DNA of 64,000 bases from Sphingomonas jatrophae (GTDB taxonomy: Bacteria > Pseudomonadota > Alphaproteobacteria > Sphingomonadales > Sphingomonadaceae), in assembly GCF_900113315.1 (NCBI RefSeq), contig NZ_FOZG01000002.1, forward strand, positions 186,001 through 250,000. The letters are read 5' to 3'. Position 1 is the first letter of the stretch; each line of letters opens with the position of its first letter. Of the stretch, positions 17,078-28,506 are shown one piece after another. The notes below the pieces were generated by a model that saw only the letters and a program-made list of their open reading frames with translations, was not told where the DNA came from and searched no databases. A program made the translations under genes and the position numbers.

Positions 17078-18703
17078 ATGAAACCCCTTCTCGCCCTCGT
17101 GGCTCTCCCTTTTGTCGCAGCAGCGGCCGCGCCGGACCCGCTGTTGCCGCAGGCCTTGTCGGCAGACGTGAAGATCCTCGCGAGCGACGCTTTCGGCGGT
17201 CGCGCGCCCGGTACGCCGGGCGAGCAGAAGACGGTCGACTGGCTCGTCGCGCAGTTCAAGGCGGCAGGCCTTCAACCGGGCGGTGCGAACGGCAGCTGGA
17301 CGCAGGCCGTGCCGCTCGTCCGCACGCAGCTCGGGTCGGGGCAGATCCGTGCGAACGGAGGCGACTGGACGCAGGGGAAGGAGGTCTATCTCTCCACCGT
17401 CCGCCCGGTGAATCGCGCGAGCATAACGAACGCGCCGATGGTCTTCGTCGGCTACGGCGTCACCGCACCCGAGCGCGGATGGGACGACTTCAAGGGCGTG
17501 GACCTGAAGGGCAAGGTCGCCGTCTTCCTTGTCAACGATCCCGACTTCGAGGCGGAAGCCGGCGACGATGCGAAGGGCAAGTTCGGCGACCGCCGCATGA
17601 CCTATTACGGCCGCTGGACGTACAAATTTGAAGAGGCGGCGCGCCGCGGCGCAGTGGCCGCGCTGATCGTCCATGATACGCCGGGTGCCGGCTATGGCTG
17701 GGCGACCGTCACTGCGCCCGCCGGCGAGAATTACGACGTGGCCAAGCCGCCTGCCCCGCGGGTCATGCTGCAGGGCTGGATCGCGGTCGAGGCCGCGACA
17801 CGCCTTTTCGCAGACGCCGGCCTCGATCTGGCGCAGCAACGGGTCGCGGCGCGCCGGGCCGACTTCCGCCCCGTCCCGCTTAAGGGCGACGGCTTCTCCG
17901 CCGACCTGCCGGTCACCGTCGAGCGCGCGGAGAGCCGCAACGTGCTGGCAAAACTGCCGGGCATGACCCGCCCCGACGAAGTCGTGATGTACGGGGCGCA
18001 CTGGGATGCCTACGGCGAGGGCGCACCCGACGCACAGGGGCGGCGCACGCGGCCGGGTGCGAATGACGACGCGCTGGGCACGGCCGGTGTCCTTGCCATT
18101 GCGCGCGCCGCCGCAAAGGCGCCGCCGGCGGCCCGCACCCAGGTTTTCGCGCTTTGGACCGGCGAGGAGCGTGGGCTGCTGGGGTCCGAAACCTATGCGG
18201 CGAACCCGATCTATCCGGCCGCGAAAACCGTCGCCAACCTCACGCTCGACATTCTCCAGACCGCCGGACCCGCGCGAGACGTGCTGCTGGTCGGCGCCGG
18301 GCAGAATGCGCTGGAAGATGCGCTCGCCGCCGCTGCGCAGTCGCAAGGGCGCGTGGTTACGCCGGAGGCGCTGCCGGAGCGCGGCCTGTTCTACCGTGCC
18401 GACCACTTTTCGCTCGCACGACGGGGTGTCCCGACCTTGTTGCTGATGGCGATCAGCGGCGCTCCGGACCTCGTCACCGGGAGACGTGCCGCGGGGCAGG
18501 CGTGGCTGGACGGGTACATGCGCTGCTATCACCAGACCTGCGACACCTGGTCGGCGGACTGGGACCTGCGAGGTGCGGCTGCGGATGTGGAGCTTCTTCG
18601 TCGGATCGGCTTCGATCTCGCCAATGGCACCACATGGCCGGAGTGGCGCGACGGGTCGGAGTTCAAGGCCGTAAGAACGCAGAGTGCCACACAACGACGC
18701 TGA
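17078..18703 (+). CDS. Exported M28 family zinc aminopeptidase
   Basis: A 541-aa exported metallopeptidase. A signal peptide (MKPLLALVALPFVAAAAA) is followed by the catalytic domain interrupted by a PA-like insert (about residues 120-280, with FVGYGVTAPERGWDDFKG). Zinc-site residues of M28 are in YGAHWDAYG (His, Asp), GANDDALG (Asp), TGEERGLLG (Glu-Glu) and YRADHFSLARRGVP (His), all present. ATG at 17078 has TGAGGAGCC upstream. It probably releases N-terminal amino acids from peptides in the periplasm. It lies 58 bp before an exported phosphatase-fold gene on the same strand. Confidence 0.92.
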   Translation: MKPLLALVALPFVAAAAAPDPLLPQALSADVKILASDAFGGRAPGTPGEQKTVDWLVAQFKAAGLQPGGANGSWTQAVPLVRTQLGSGQIRANGGDWTQGKEVYLSTVRPVNRASITNAPMVFVGYGVTAPERGWDDFKGVDLKGKVAVFLVNDPDFEAEAGDDAKGKFGDRRMTYYGRWTYKFEEAARRGAVAALIVHDTPGAGYGWATVTAPAGENYDVAKPPAPRVMLQGWIAVEAATRLFADAGLDLAQQRVAARRADFRPVPLKGDGFSADLPVTVERAESRNVLAKLPGMTRPDEVVMYGAHWDAYGEGAPDAQGRRTRPGANDDALGTAGVLAIARAAAKAPPAARTQVFALWTGEERGLLGSETYAANPIYPAAKTVANLTLDILQTAGPARDVLLVGAGQNALEDALAAAAQSQGRVVTPEALPERGLFYRADHFSLARRGVPTLLLMAISGAPDLVTGRRAAGQAWLDGYMRCYHQTCDTWSADWDLRGAAADVELLRRIGFDLANGTTWPEWRDGSEFKAVRTQSATQRR

Positions 18704-18761
18704 GAGAATCATCGCAAGCGGTGCCGCGTTGGCGCGGGAAGCGGAGGTGAAGGGGTTCGGA

Positions 18762-19829
18762 GTGAGACGAGCGGGCGCGCCAATGTCGATCGCTGTGCTA
18801 CTGGCCTCTGCCTGCACCACAGCACCTCCGCATCGGGCGCTGTCGTGCAGCGCAGCGCCCTCCCCCTCCGTGGCGATCACGGCGGATCATGGGACAGCGC
18901 GAACACGCCTGTCGGTCCTCACCTACAACGTCGAAGGGCTTGGCTGGCCTGCGCGCACGGGCAGGGCCGCCAAGCTGCGCGAGATCGGCACGCGTCTCGC
19001 AGCGCTTCGGGAGGCAGGCGCCGCTCCAGATATCGTCCTGTTCCAAGAGGTGTTCAGCGGCGCCGCGCAGCGCGCTGTCCATCGTTCCGGCTATCCGGCT
19101 ATGATCCCCGGGCCGGGCCGGACGACGCGCGCCTCCGCTGACGCTCCTGCGGCTCCGCTGCCCGGAAAACCGAAGCTCAAGCGGGGAGAGCTGGGCCTGC
19201 ACCTTGTTGGCAGCGGTCTGGTCACCGCCTCGCGCTACCCGATCACCTTTACCACGCGACGCGCCTTCGGCCCACGGGCGTGTGCCGGCATTGACTGCCT
19301 CAGCAACAAGGGAGTCGTTCTGGCGCGAGTCTACGTGCCCGGCCTGCCTGCGCCTCTCGACATCTACAACACGCATATGAATTCGCAGGCGGCATCGCGT
19401 GCGCCAGAGGCCCGGCGGATCGCAGCACATGAGCGACAGACCAGCGCCATCGCCGCATTCGTCGGGCGGACGCGCGATCATGCAGGTGCAGCGATCCTGG
19501 CGGGGGACTTCAATATGAAGCATTCCGACAGCCGCTGGGAGCACTTTTCGCGAAGCCTCCAGCTCAAGCTCGTTCACCGCATCTGCGCCACGCCTGCTGG
19601 GCAGTGCGACGTGCGGATGTCATGGGACGGCGATGAGCCGTGGAAGGACACGCAAGACTTGCAGTTCTTCCAGAGCGGGCGAGGCGTGACGATCCGCCCC
19701 ATCAAGGTCGAAGCCCTGTTCGACGGCGGGCCGAGCGGCCCGGCCCTATCCGATCATGACGGCTTTCTGGTCACATACGAACTGAGCTGGCGTGTCACAC
19801 AGCCCTCAGCGAGGTGCGCTGCGGACTGA
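18762..19829 (+). CDS. Exported endonuclease/exonuclease/phosphatase-fold protein
   Basis: A 355-aa member of the EEP (DNase I-like) superfamily, predicted to be a lipoprotein. The GTG at 18762 is preferred because it follows AGGGG and supplies the RR n-region before the hydrophobic MSIAVLLASAC; the next candidate is ATG at 18783. Fold motifs are LTYNVEGLG near residue 55, FQEVFSG near 90, NTHMNSQ near 205, LAGDFNMK near 250 and a terminal SDHDGF. Such proteins may be nucleases, sphingomyelinase-like or inositol phosphatases. No substrate-specific motif decides between these. Confidence 0.8.
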   Translation: MRRAGAPMSIAVLLASACTTAPPHRALSCSAAPSPSVAITADHGTARTRLSVLTYNVEGLGWPARTGRAAKLREIGTRLAALREAGAAPDIVLFQEVFSGAAQRAVHRSGYPAMIPGPGRTTRASADAPAAPLPGKPKLKRGELGLHLVGSGLVTASRYPITFTTRRAFGPRACAGIDCLSNKGVVLARVYVPGLPAPLDIYNTHMNSQAASRAPEARRIAAHERQTSAIAAFVGRTRDHAGAAILAGDFNMKHSDSRWEHFSRSLQLKLVHRICATPAGQCDVRMSWDGDEPWKDTQDLQFFQSGRGVTIRPIKVEALFDGGPSGPALSDHDGFLVTYELSWRVTQPSARCAAD

Positions 19830-19840
19830 GAACTCGCCGA

Positions 19841-21067
19841 TCACCCGTCGATCAGGCGAGGCCGGAACAGCCGCCCACCCTCGACGAAGGCGACGATCAC
19901 CGCGACGGCAATCCCGATACAAAGATAGCCGATGGCAAGAGGATAGGTCGTGCCGTTGTAGGATTGCCCGATCACGGAGGCGACCGCCACCGCCCCGGCG
20001 CTGGTGATGAAGCCCTGAACCGAGGAGGCCGTGCCGGCGATATGGCCGACCGGCTCCATGGCCATGGCACCGAAGTTGGAGCCGCATAGGCTGATGCACG
20101 TCATGCTCAGGGCCTGGAACAGGACATAGGTCCACAGCGACTCCGCGCCGGCGGCGATCACGCCGAGATGCGCCACCGACAAGCCGATCAGGGCGATAAC
20201 CGCACTTTGCGAGATGAGGCGCGTGCCCAGGCGCTCGACAAGCCGGCTGTTGGCGAAGGATGCGCATGCCATGGCAAAGGCGCATGCGCCGAACAACAAA
20301 GTGAAGCGGCTGCCGGCGCCGAACTCGTCGACGAAGATCTGCTGGGCGGAGGCGACGAACGCGACGATGCCGCCGAACGTGAGCGACGCCGCCAGTGCGT
20401 AGCCCGCCGAGAAGCGATTGGTGAGCGTCTGCCGATAGGATCGCTTCAGCTCGGTGAGCGAGAGCGGCACGCGCCGTTCAGGCGGTAGCGTTTCCGGCAC
20501 GCGCACGAACGTCCATGCAAGCACAAGCGCTGCAAAAGCGCCCAGTGCGTAGAAGATGAACCGCCAGGGACCGATTACCAGCAGACCCTGCCCGATCGTA
20601 GGCGCGAGGATCGGCACGAGGAAGAAGATCATCTGCGCGACAGACAGCGTCCGCGCCATCTGCCGACCCGAGAAGCGATCACGGACGATCGCCACCGCCA
20701 GCACGCGCGTGGATGCCGACATGAGGCCTTGCAGCCCACGCGCACCCAGCAGGGCAGCAAAGGTCGTCGAGCCGGCAGCGAAGATGCTCGATGCAACGAA
20801 GCCGGCGAGCGTCGCGATCAGGATCGGGCGTCGGCCAAATCGGTCCGCCAGCGGACCGTAGATCAACTGGCCGGCACCGAAGCCGACCAGGTACATGGTG
20901 ACGATCCACTGGCGATGGTTGGGGGTCGTCACGCTGAGATCGCGGCCGATGTCCGCAAGCGCCGGCAGCATCAGATCCACGCCGAGCGCGTTCACGGCCA
21001 TCACCGCCGCGACGAACGCGACGAACTCATGCCGATGCATCTCGGAGGCGGCCGCACTGCGCTTCAT
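19841..21067 (-). CDS. MFS exporter, Bcr/CflA type
   Basis: A 408-aa twelve-helix major facilitator exporter of the Bcr/CflA (DHA1) group, inner membrane, proton-driven. Hallmarks are LMLPALADIGRDL after helix 1, YGPLADRFGRRPIL in the helix 2-3 loop, and RVLAVAIVRDRF in motif B. ATG at 21067 after AAGG was chosen; upstream codons in frame are non-family. Related proteins export bicyclomycin, chloramphenicol or polyamines. The gene ends 11 bp from the convergent EEP gene. Substrate unknown. Confidence 0.9.
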   Translation of the reverse strand: MKRSAAASEMHRHEFVAFVAAVMAVNALGVDLMLPALADIGRDLSVTTPNHRQWIVTMYLVGFGAGQLIYGPLADRFGRRPILIATLAGFVASSIFAAGSTTFAALLGARGLQGLMSASTRVLAVAIVRDRFSGRQMARTLSVAQMIFFLVPILAPTIGQGLLVIGPWRFIFYALGAFAALVLAWTFVRVPETLPPERRVPLSLTELKRSYRQTLTNRFSAGYALAASLTFGGIVAFVASAQQIFVDEFGAGSRFTLLFGACAFAMACASFANSRLVERLGTRLISQSAVIALIGLSVAHLGVIAAGAESLWTYVLFQALSMTCISLCGSNFGAMAMEPVGHIAGTASSVQGFITSAGAVAVASVIGQSYNGTTYPLAIGYLCIGIAVAVIVAFVEGGRLFRPRLIDG

Positions 21068-21210
21068 GATGTGCCTTGATCGAGCGATAGGAAGCCACAG
21101 AACGGGTAGCGCGACGATCGGATGCTGCCCGGCGGCAGATACGAGAATGACCTCCGGACGCGCTATGCGGCCAGCCCAGGCCATGGACGATCATCGAGCC
21201 TGGGGCGTCC

Positions 21211-21234
21211 CCCCGCGCGCTGTGATACGCGGGG
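21211..21234 (-). terminator. Hairpin after the second M28 gene
   Basis: A perfect 7-bp GC stem (21211-21217 with 21228-21234) with a 10-nt loop begins 14 nt downstream of the M28 stop codon on the minus strand. No clear T-run follows. Confidence 0.4.
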
Positions 21235-21247
21235 TAGCCGGGCGCAA

Positions 21248-22480
21248 TTACCGAAGGGTCGCGCCCGCCAGCCTCGCAGTCGCGGCAAGTGTGGTCTGCG
21301 CCGCGTTCAGGCCGAGCAGGAAATCCTTGTCGCTGTAGGTGGCGTAGAGATCAGTCGGCTGGTGCCACTGCGGATCCCAGCCGCTTCCCACCTGCGCGCC
21401 ACGCTCATTCTCGCGCAGGCTCACGGCCGGCACCAGATCCATGAACGGCGTGGAATCGGTGTTGGTCATGTGCCGCCCAACGGCCGCCGGATAGTCGCTG
21501 GCATAGCGCTCGTTCGCCGCTTGCAGAGCCCAGGCCAGCTCCTGCGACCTAGCCGCGAGCTTCGATGAGGCCTGGTACTCGATGTTCACGTCCGCTTCCG
21601 GACGCTGCACCGGGCTGAGGCTGCCGTCGGCCCCCGGCATGCCGTGATCGAACAGCATCATGTCGTGCTGCATGACGCCAAGCCACTTGGGCTCTGGATA
21701 GCGGCCGGATCCGGCGGGCGACTCCCGGCCCTGCAACGCGGCGCGCTGCTCGACATAAGCCTTGGCGCCGTTCAGCCCCGTCTCCTCGTTGTTCCACAAG
21801 ATGAAGCGGATCGACCGGTCCGTCTGCACGTCGGGGCTGCTGAACACGCGCGCCAGTTCCATCACCAGCGCCGTACCGGAGCCGTCGTCATTGGCCGCCT
21901 CGCCAAAGCCGATCCCGTCCATATGGGCGCTGACGATGTACATCTCCTCCGGATGGGCCGTCCCGATCTTGGTGCAATAAACCTGCTCACGCATCCCCGG
22001 CACCGCAGGCGGAGCATTCAGCGCCCTCAGCCGGGCATCGGGCTGAGCGGCGGGATCGCTGTTCACGCCGGTCGGGCGCGTGAAACCGCGCGAACGCCCG
22101 CCGCCGACGGACAAGCCCGGCTCCTCTGAGCCGGCGGCGACCACCGCCTTCGCCGGCGCGACCCGGTGCACGGGCTCCTCGCCGAACGTGTACTTCAACC
22201 GCTCCGTGTTCGTGCAGCCGTAGCTTTTCAGCTGCGCCTCGATCCAGTCGGTCGCTGCGCGGTTGCGCGCGGTGCCCTGACGGCGATCGCCGAACTTGGT
22301 GAGAGCCTTGATGGTGGCCTTGTAGCGCTCGAGATCGAGGCGCTTGACCAGCACGCGCACGGGATCGACCGATACCGCCGCGGGTTGGGCCAGAGCCGGC
22401 GAGGCCAGACCGATCGCCAATAGAGCACAGATGGTGCGATGCAGGCTCCTCGCCTTTGCAGCAGCCGGCGTCTCGCTCAT
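21248..22480 (-). CDS. Exported M28-like peptidase
   Basis: A 410-aa exported protein with a signal peptide (LLAIGLASPALAQ) and an M28 aminopeptidase fold. Metal residues can be seen in VSAHMDGIG (His, Asp), ANDDGSG (Asp) and WNNEETGLNG (Glu-Glu). The late segment reads MTNTDSTPF, where well-studied M28 enzymes have SDH; a final His ligand is not evident at that place. ATG at 22480 follows AAAGGGGGATG. It is not homologous over its full length to the other M28 gene at 17 kb. Peptidase function is likely but specificity is unknown. Confidence 0.85.
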   Translation of the reverse strand: MSETPAAAKARSLHRTICALLAIGLASPALAQPAAVSVDPVRVLVKRLDLERYKATIKALTKFGDRRQGTARNRAATDWIEAQLKSYGCTNTERLKYTFGEEPVHRVAPAKAVVAAGSEEPGLSVGGGRSRGFTRPTGVNSDPAAQPDARLRALNAPPAVPGMREQVYCTKIGTAHPEEMYIVSAHMDGIGFGEAANDDGSGTALVMELARVFSSPDVQTDRSIRFILWNNEETGLNGAKAYVEQRAALQGRESPAGSGRYPEPKWLGVMQHDMMLFDHGMPGADGSLSPVQRPEADVNIEYQASSKLAARSQELAWALQAANERYASDYPAAVGRHMTNTDSTPFMDLVPAVSLRENERGAQVGSGWDPQWHQPTDLYATYSDKDFLLGLNAAQTTLAATARLAGATLR

Positions 22481-22628
22481 CACATCCCCCTTTACCGGCC
22501 CCTCCGCGACGAATGGGCGCCTTCTGGCACCACCGTAGCCGACCGCCGGTAAAGAGCTACATCCAAATGAAGCCAAGCCGCCCGAGGACCTTCTCAGCCC
22601 CGCCCTGCTCCGCTTTGCAGACAGTCCA

Positions 22629-22660
22629 CGAGGGACTGAGCCGCCTGGCTCAGTCCCTCG
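22629..22660 (-). terminator. Strong hairpin terminator after katG
   Basis: A perfect 14-bp stem (22629-22642 with 22647-22660) with a 4-nt loop lies 8 nt downstream of the katG stop. It lacks a T-run on the minus strand but is the longest perfect stem in this part of the window. Confidence 0.7.
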
Positions 22661-22667
22661 CAGCGGA

Positions 22668-25277
<2,610 letters not shown>

Positions 25278-26270
25278 ATGCGTCGACCGACCAGATACGG
25301 CCCCACGGCTTTTATTATGGTCGCGCTCACACTCAGTGGTTGCGGTAAGATCAAGCAGAACAAGCCCGAAGAAACGGCGCAAACTCGTGCGGAGGCCAGA
25401 CGTTACAAGGATGCATGTGCGTCGAGCAGCGCGTATGACCGGTTGAAGCGGGTTCTTTTCAACGAAGCCCGCAGCGACCGGAGCAGCCACCGCACAAATC
25501 TCGACACGCTCGAGTCCTTCTCATTCATCAGGATGGAGGATCCCGTCGTCATCGGCCGAGATCCGGCGCTCGACATAACGCGCTGCAAGGGCCGCCTGGT
25601 TCTCGACGTTCCACCCGGTTCCGAACGGGCGCTCGGCGGCGAGCGCCGCCTGATCGCCGAGATCACCTACACCGCACAGGCTGCCGCGGATGGTAGCGGT
25701 TTGGTTTATGTCCTCACCGGGGCCGAGCCGATCGTCAGCAAGCTGGCGGCGTTCGATCTTCCTGATGCAACCTACCGCCCCCTGCCCGCACTCGACGCCG
25801 AACCCTCGGCCACCCTGCTCGCGAGCGCCGAAGACGATCCGCTGGCGGCTCCGCCTGACATCCCCGCCACTCAACCACACGATGCGACGCTACCGACGCC
25901 GCGCTCAAACCGGGATGGGACGCGTGGAGGAACGCTTGACCATGCAGACACCGAGCATGCGGGGGAGCAGACGGTCCGCACCTTCTACGAGGCCCTCGGC
26001 GCGGGTGATGGTGCGCTCGCCTCGGCGCAGATCATCCCGGCCAAGCGATCCAGCCGTACCTATTCCGCGGACGCGATCTCCCGCTTCTACGGCCGCTTGT
26101 CCGATCCCCTGCAGTTGACCGGGATCCGCCAGCTTGAAGATGACACGTACCGGGTCACGTATCGCTACGCAGGCACCGGCATCCGCTGCAACGGACGTGC
26201 CACCGTGCGCACCACCAGGGTTGGCGATCGCGCACTGATCCGCTCGATCACCGCGGGAGACGGCTGCTGA
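25278..26270 (+). CDS. Lipoprotein of unknown function
   Basis: A 330-aa predicted lipoprotein with lipobox LSGC (residue about 22). It has two parts: a domain of about 30-165 rich in beta strands (CKGRLVLDVPPG, RRLIAEITYTAQ), a polar Pro-rich linker near 180-225, and a C-terminal domain with VRTFYEALGAGDGALASAQIIPAKRS and a final YAGTGIRCNGRATV. The latter resembles NTF2-like or DUF-type periplasmic domains found after linkers, but I cannot name it. ATG at 25278 after GGGAG. It is convergent with a membrane-protein gene only 10 bp away. Confidence 0.75.
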   Translation: MRRPTRYGPTAFIMVALTLSGCGKIKQNKPEETAQTRAEARRYKDACASSSAYDRLKRVLFNEARSDRSSHRTNLDTLESFSFIRMEDPVVIGRDPALDITRCKGRLVLDVPPGSERALGGERRLIAEITYTAQAAADGSGLVYVLTGAEPIVSKLAAFDLPDATYRPLPALDAEPSATLLASAEDDPLAAPPDIPATQPHDATLPTPRSNRDGTRGGTLDHADTEHAGEQTVRTFYEALGAGDGALASAQIIPAKRSSRTYSADAISRFYGRLSDPLQLTGIRQLEDDTYRVTYRYAGTGIRCNGRATVRTTRVGDRALIRSITAGDGC

Positions 26271-26280
26271 TCCTTGCGGA

Positions 26281-27207
26281 TTACCAACTTGGCGGAAGCC
26301 AGTCCAACGCATGCACGGCGGAGACGCCGGTCCAGCGCTTGCACAGCCGCTCGAGCGGGATGAACAGGACGTAGCCGAGAGCAAGGCCCGGCAGGAACCC
26401 CGCGATGAACTGGCCGAAGGACATTCCGGTCGACGTTTCGCCGGTGATCCCGAGGACGACGCCGACACAGACGATCACGCCCAGCGCGAGGAAAGCGAGC
26501 TGAAGCAGGATGAAAAGCACCAGCAGCGGCAACTGCCACCAGTGGACGTCGGGCTGCCTGCCGAGGCGGGCCACCTCCCGCTGCCGCTCGACGGCGCGCT
26601 GCTCGCGCAGGCGCTCCCGTTGGACAACGGTCAGCGCAGCATCGAACCGAAGCCGGCGAACGGCGAGGATCAGCCCCAGCATCACCGACGCTGTAGCGAA
26701 GGCGATGTAGAAAGCGGCCGGCTGGCGCGTGCCGAGTGCCGCCGCGGTCAGGAGAATGAAGGTCAGAGCGACGATGGTCGTCCAGCCGGGCTGCGTGGCG
26801 TCGCTAGGATCACGGGCGGGCGCAACCTGCGGCCTGCCGGCAAACGCGCGTCCTGGCGCGTCGGCATAGTGGCGCAGCGAGCCGAACAGTGCGAGCCCGA
26901 TGACCGAGAGGACCACGCCGAACAGCGCGGCCAGCGCGTTGACGCTCCCGTCGGGCAGCAGCCGCTCAAGCACCAGCCAGCCAAGCCAAGCGAATAACGG
27001 CAGCACAAGCGCGTGGACGAGAACGGCCCGCAGCCCTGCACGCATTGACGCTTGAAACTCGTCGTCGCTGATCCGCACGGCCGGGCCGTGCCCGTGACGG
27101 CGAAACAGCCAGGTGTCGCCGGATCGCTCGAACTGCGGCGGCAGGCCGGCGACGCGGTCGATGCCGACGCGGCGGTGAAGGCGGCGGAACTGAGCAGTGG
27201 TCGCCAT
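26281..27207 (-). CDS. Membrane protein of unknown function
   Basis: A 308-aa inner-membrane protein with about five to six helices: near residues 60-80, 92-112, 145-160, 165-182, 225-250 and 265-285. The cytoplasmic N-terminus is polar (RRVGIDRVAGLPPQFE), and a basic coiled stretch (VQRERLREQRAVERQREVARL) lies near residue 200. ATG at 27207 has TAGGAG 9 nt upstream. No family is recognised. It is the first of three leftward envelope genes in this stretch. Confidence 0.75.
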   Translation of the reverse strand: MATTAQFRRLHRRVGIDRVAGLPPQFERSGDTWLFRRHGHGPAVRISDDEFQASMRAGLRAVLVHALVLPLFAWLGWLVLERLLPDGSVNALAALFGVVLSVIGLALFGSLRHYADAPGRAFAGRPQVAPARDPSDATQPGWTTIVALTFILLTAAALGTRQPAAFYIAFATASVMLGLILAVRRLRFDAALTVVQRERLREQRAVERQREVARLGRQPDVHWWQLPLLVLFILLQLAFLALGVIVCVGVVLGITGETSTGMSFGQFIAGFLPGLALGYVLFIPLERLCKRWTGVSAVHALDWLPPSW

Positions 27208-27439
27208 GATGGGGCTCCTATCGGCCGTGCTCGCGGGTGACGGTGAAGGCTTGGCGGACACAGGTGAGCGCGGCAGTGTCCGGGTCGTGCCGGCTTGCGT
27301 TCGACCTAGCGGCAACGCCCAGAGAGACCCTCGCGGTGAACTGATCGCGCCTCAGGGCTGATCGTCTGCTCATCATGGGCCGCCCGACGTCGATTGGGCG
27401 GCCGCTCCCGATCGGAAGCGACCGCACCTGGATGGCGGA

Positions 27440-27898
27440 TTAGCCGACCTGGCGGAAGAGCCTGCCGACGCGCGGGGTCAGGTCGCCAGTCGGGCCATAC
27501 GCCTCAAGCGCCGTGGTGAGCCCGGAATTGGTGCGAACCATGCGGAACATGCGGGTGCCCGAAGGGCCCTGACCGGGGTCGGTCGGACGGAACTTGTAGA
27601 GCTTGATGATGACCCGTCCGGGCTCGGGCGTCGCGGTGCACTTCACGTGCATGTTGGTTTGGTAGCCCTCTGCATCCAGGCGGCAGCCGGTGCTCCCCGC
27701 ACCGGGCCCGAGCGTCAGCGTATGGGTGACGAAGATCGCCACGCCGTCCGCGCCTTCGCCGCCGATTCGGCCGAGCGGCTCCTCCCACACATAGGTGCCG
27801 CGCCAGGTGGCAATGCCCTGCGCGGCGGCGGGGCTGGCAGCGATCAGCGCGAGGAATGCCGAGGCGAGCGCGGCGGTGCTGATGATCGACTTCAACAT
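27440..27898 (-). CDS. Small periplasmic protein (DUF5991-like)
   Basis: A 152-aa exported protein with a clear signal peptide (SIISTAALASAFLALIAASPAAAQ). The mature part starts WRGTYVWEEPLGR and carries a Cys pair (TGCRLD and VKCTAT) about 18 residues apart that could form a disulfide. The opening WxGTYxxEE resembles DUF5991 proteins, which are also exported; I give this as a tentative match. It ends with RVGRLFRQVG. Neighbouring leftward gene at 27949 is also a small exported protein, so the two may share a transcript. Confidence 0.72.
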   Translation of the reverse strand: MLKSIISTAALASAFLALIAASPAAAQGIATWRGTYVWEEPLGRIGGEGADGVAIFVTHTLTLGPGAGSTGCRLDAEGYQTNMHVKCTATPEPGRVIIKLYKFRPTDPGQGPSGTRMFRMVRTNSGLTTALEAYGPTGDLTPRVGRLFRQVG

Positions 27899-27948
27899 GA
27901 CAAGTCTCCCACAGTGCTAATGAGGAACGTTCTGGAAGGGCTTTGCGC

Positions 27949-28314
27949 TCACTGGACGTAGAGCGGCATGCGGCCGGTCATCGGCTGGATGGTGTAGTCG
28001 CTTCCGCCGCGCGGCGACGGCCGCATGGTGATGCGGAACCGTTGCTTGGCGGCGCAGACGTTCAACGTCCAGATTTCCGCATGGCCGCCGTTCGGCGTGA
28101 AGCTTTGCGGCTCGATCCGCATCGCGGCCGAATAGATGAACGAGCAACCGCCGGTCGCTTTCGAGTATGCCGAAATGTCCCGAAGGACATCGACGGCGAG
28201 CCGCGGCGTGGCGAGGGTCCGTCCGGTCGTCGCAATCTCGTAGGCTGCGGCCGGTTCAACGGCGACGCCGATGGAGGCGACGAGTGCGGCGGCGATCAGG
28301 GTCATCCGCTTCAT
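27949..28314 (-). CDS. Small exported protein of unknown function
   Basis: A 121-aa protein with a signal peptide (MKRMTLIAAALVASIGVAVEPAAA). Two Cys (GGCSFIY and LNVCAAK) may pair in the periplasm, and the body has alternating beta-like strands (AEIWTLNVC, QRFRITMRPS). Of two neighbouring ATGs (28314 and 28320) the inner one has the better spacing from CAGGAGA. It is 50 bp upstream of the DUF5991-like gene. Function unknown. Confidence 0.7.
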   Translation of the reverse strand: MKRMTLIAAALVASIGVAVEPAAAYEIATTGRTLATPRLAVDVLRDISAYSKATGGCSFIYSAAMRIEPQSFTPNGGHAEIWTLNVCAAKQRFRITMRPSPRGGSDYTIQPMTGRMPLYVQ

Positions 28315-28455
28315 GATCATTCTCCTGGTTTGACGATCTCGAGAAGGGCCGCCCTGCGGCCTGCGACCGGCCACACAGATTAAATATGCGCCGCTCAATT
28401 AACGGTATCTGAACAGTGATCATTATTGTGCAGCCGCGAAAATCGATACAGCAGA

Positions 28456-28480
28456 GGAACGAGCGCGGATGACGCGCGTC
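28456..28480 (+). promoter_or_regulatory. EcfG-like promoter candidate
   Basis: GGAAC (28456-28460) is followed after 16 nt by CGTC (28477-28480), one base from the EcfG consensus GGAAC-N16-CGTT. It lies 27 bp before the ATG of the zinc-ribbon gene at 28507. Confidence 0.4.
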
Positions 28481-28506
28481 GTCTTTGCGACAAAGGAGAG
28501 ACAGCG

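Noticed and set aside
16991-18880. A 629-codon frame opposite the first M28 gene
   Set aside because: The plus-strand gene has a signal peptide and full metal site; the opposite frame has neither a start context nor domains.
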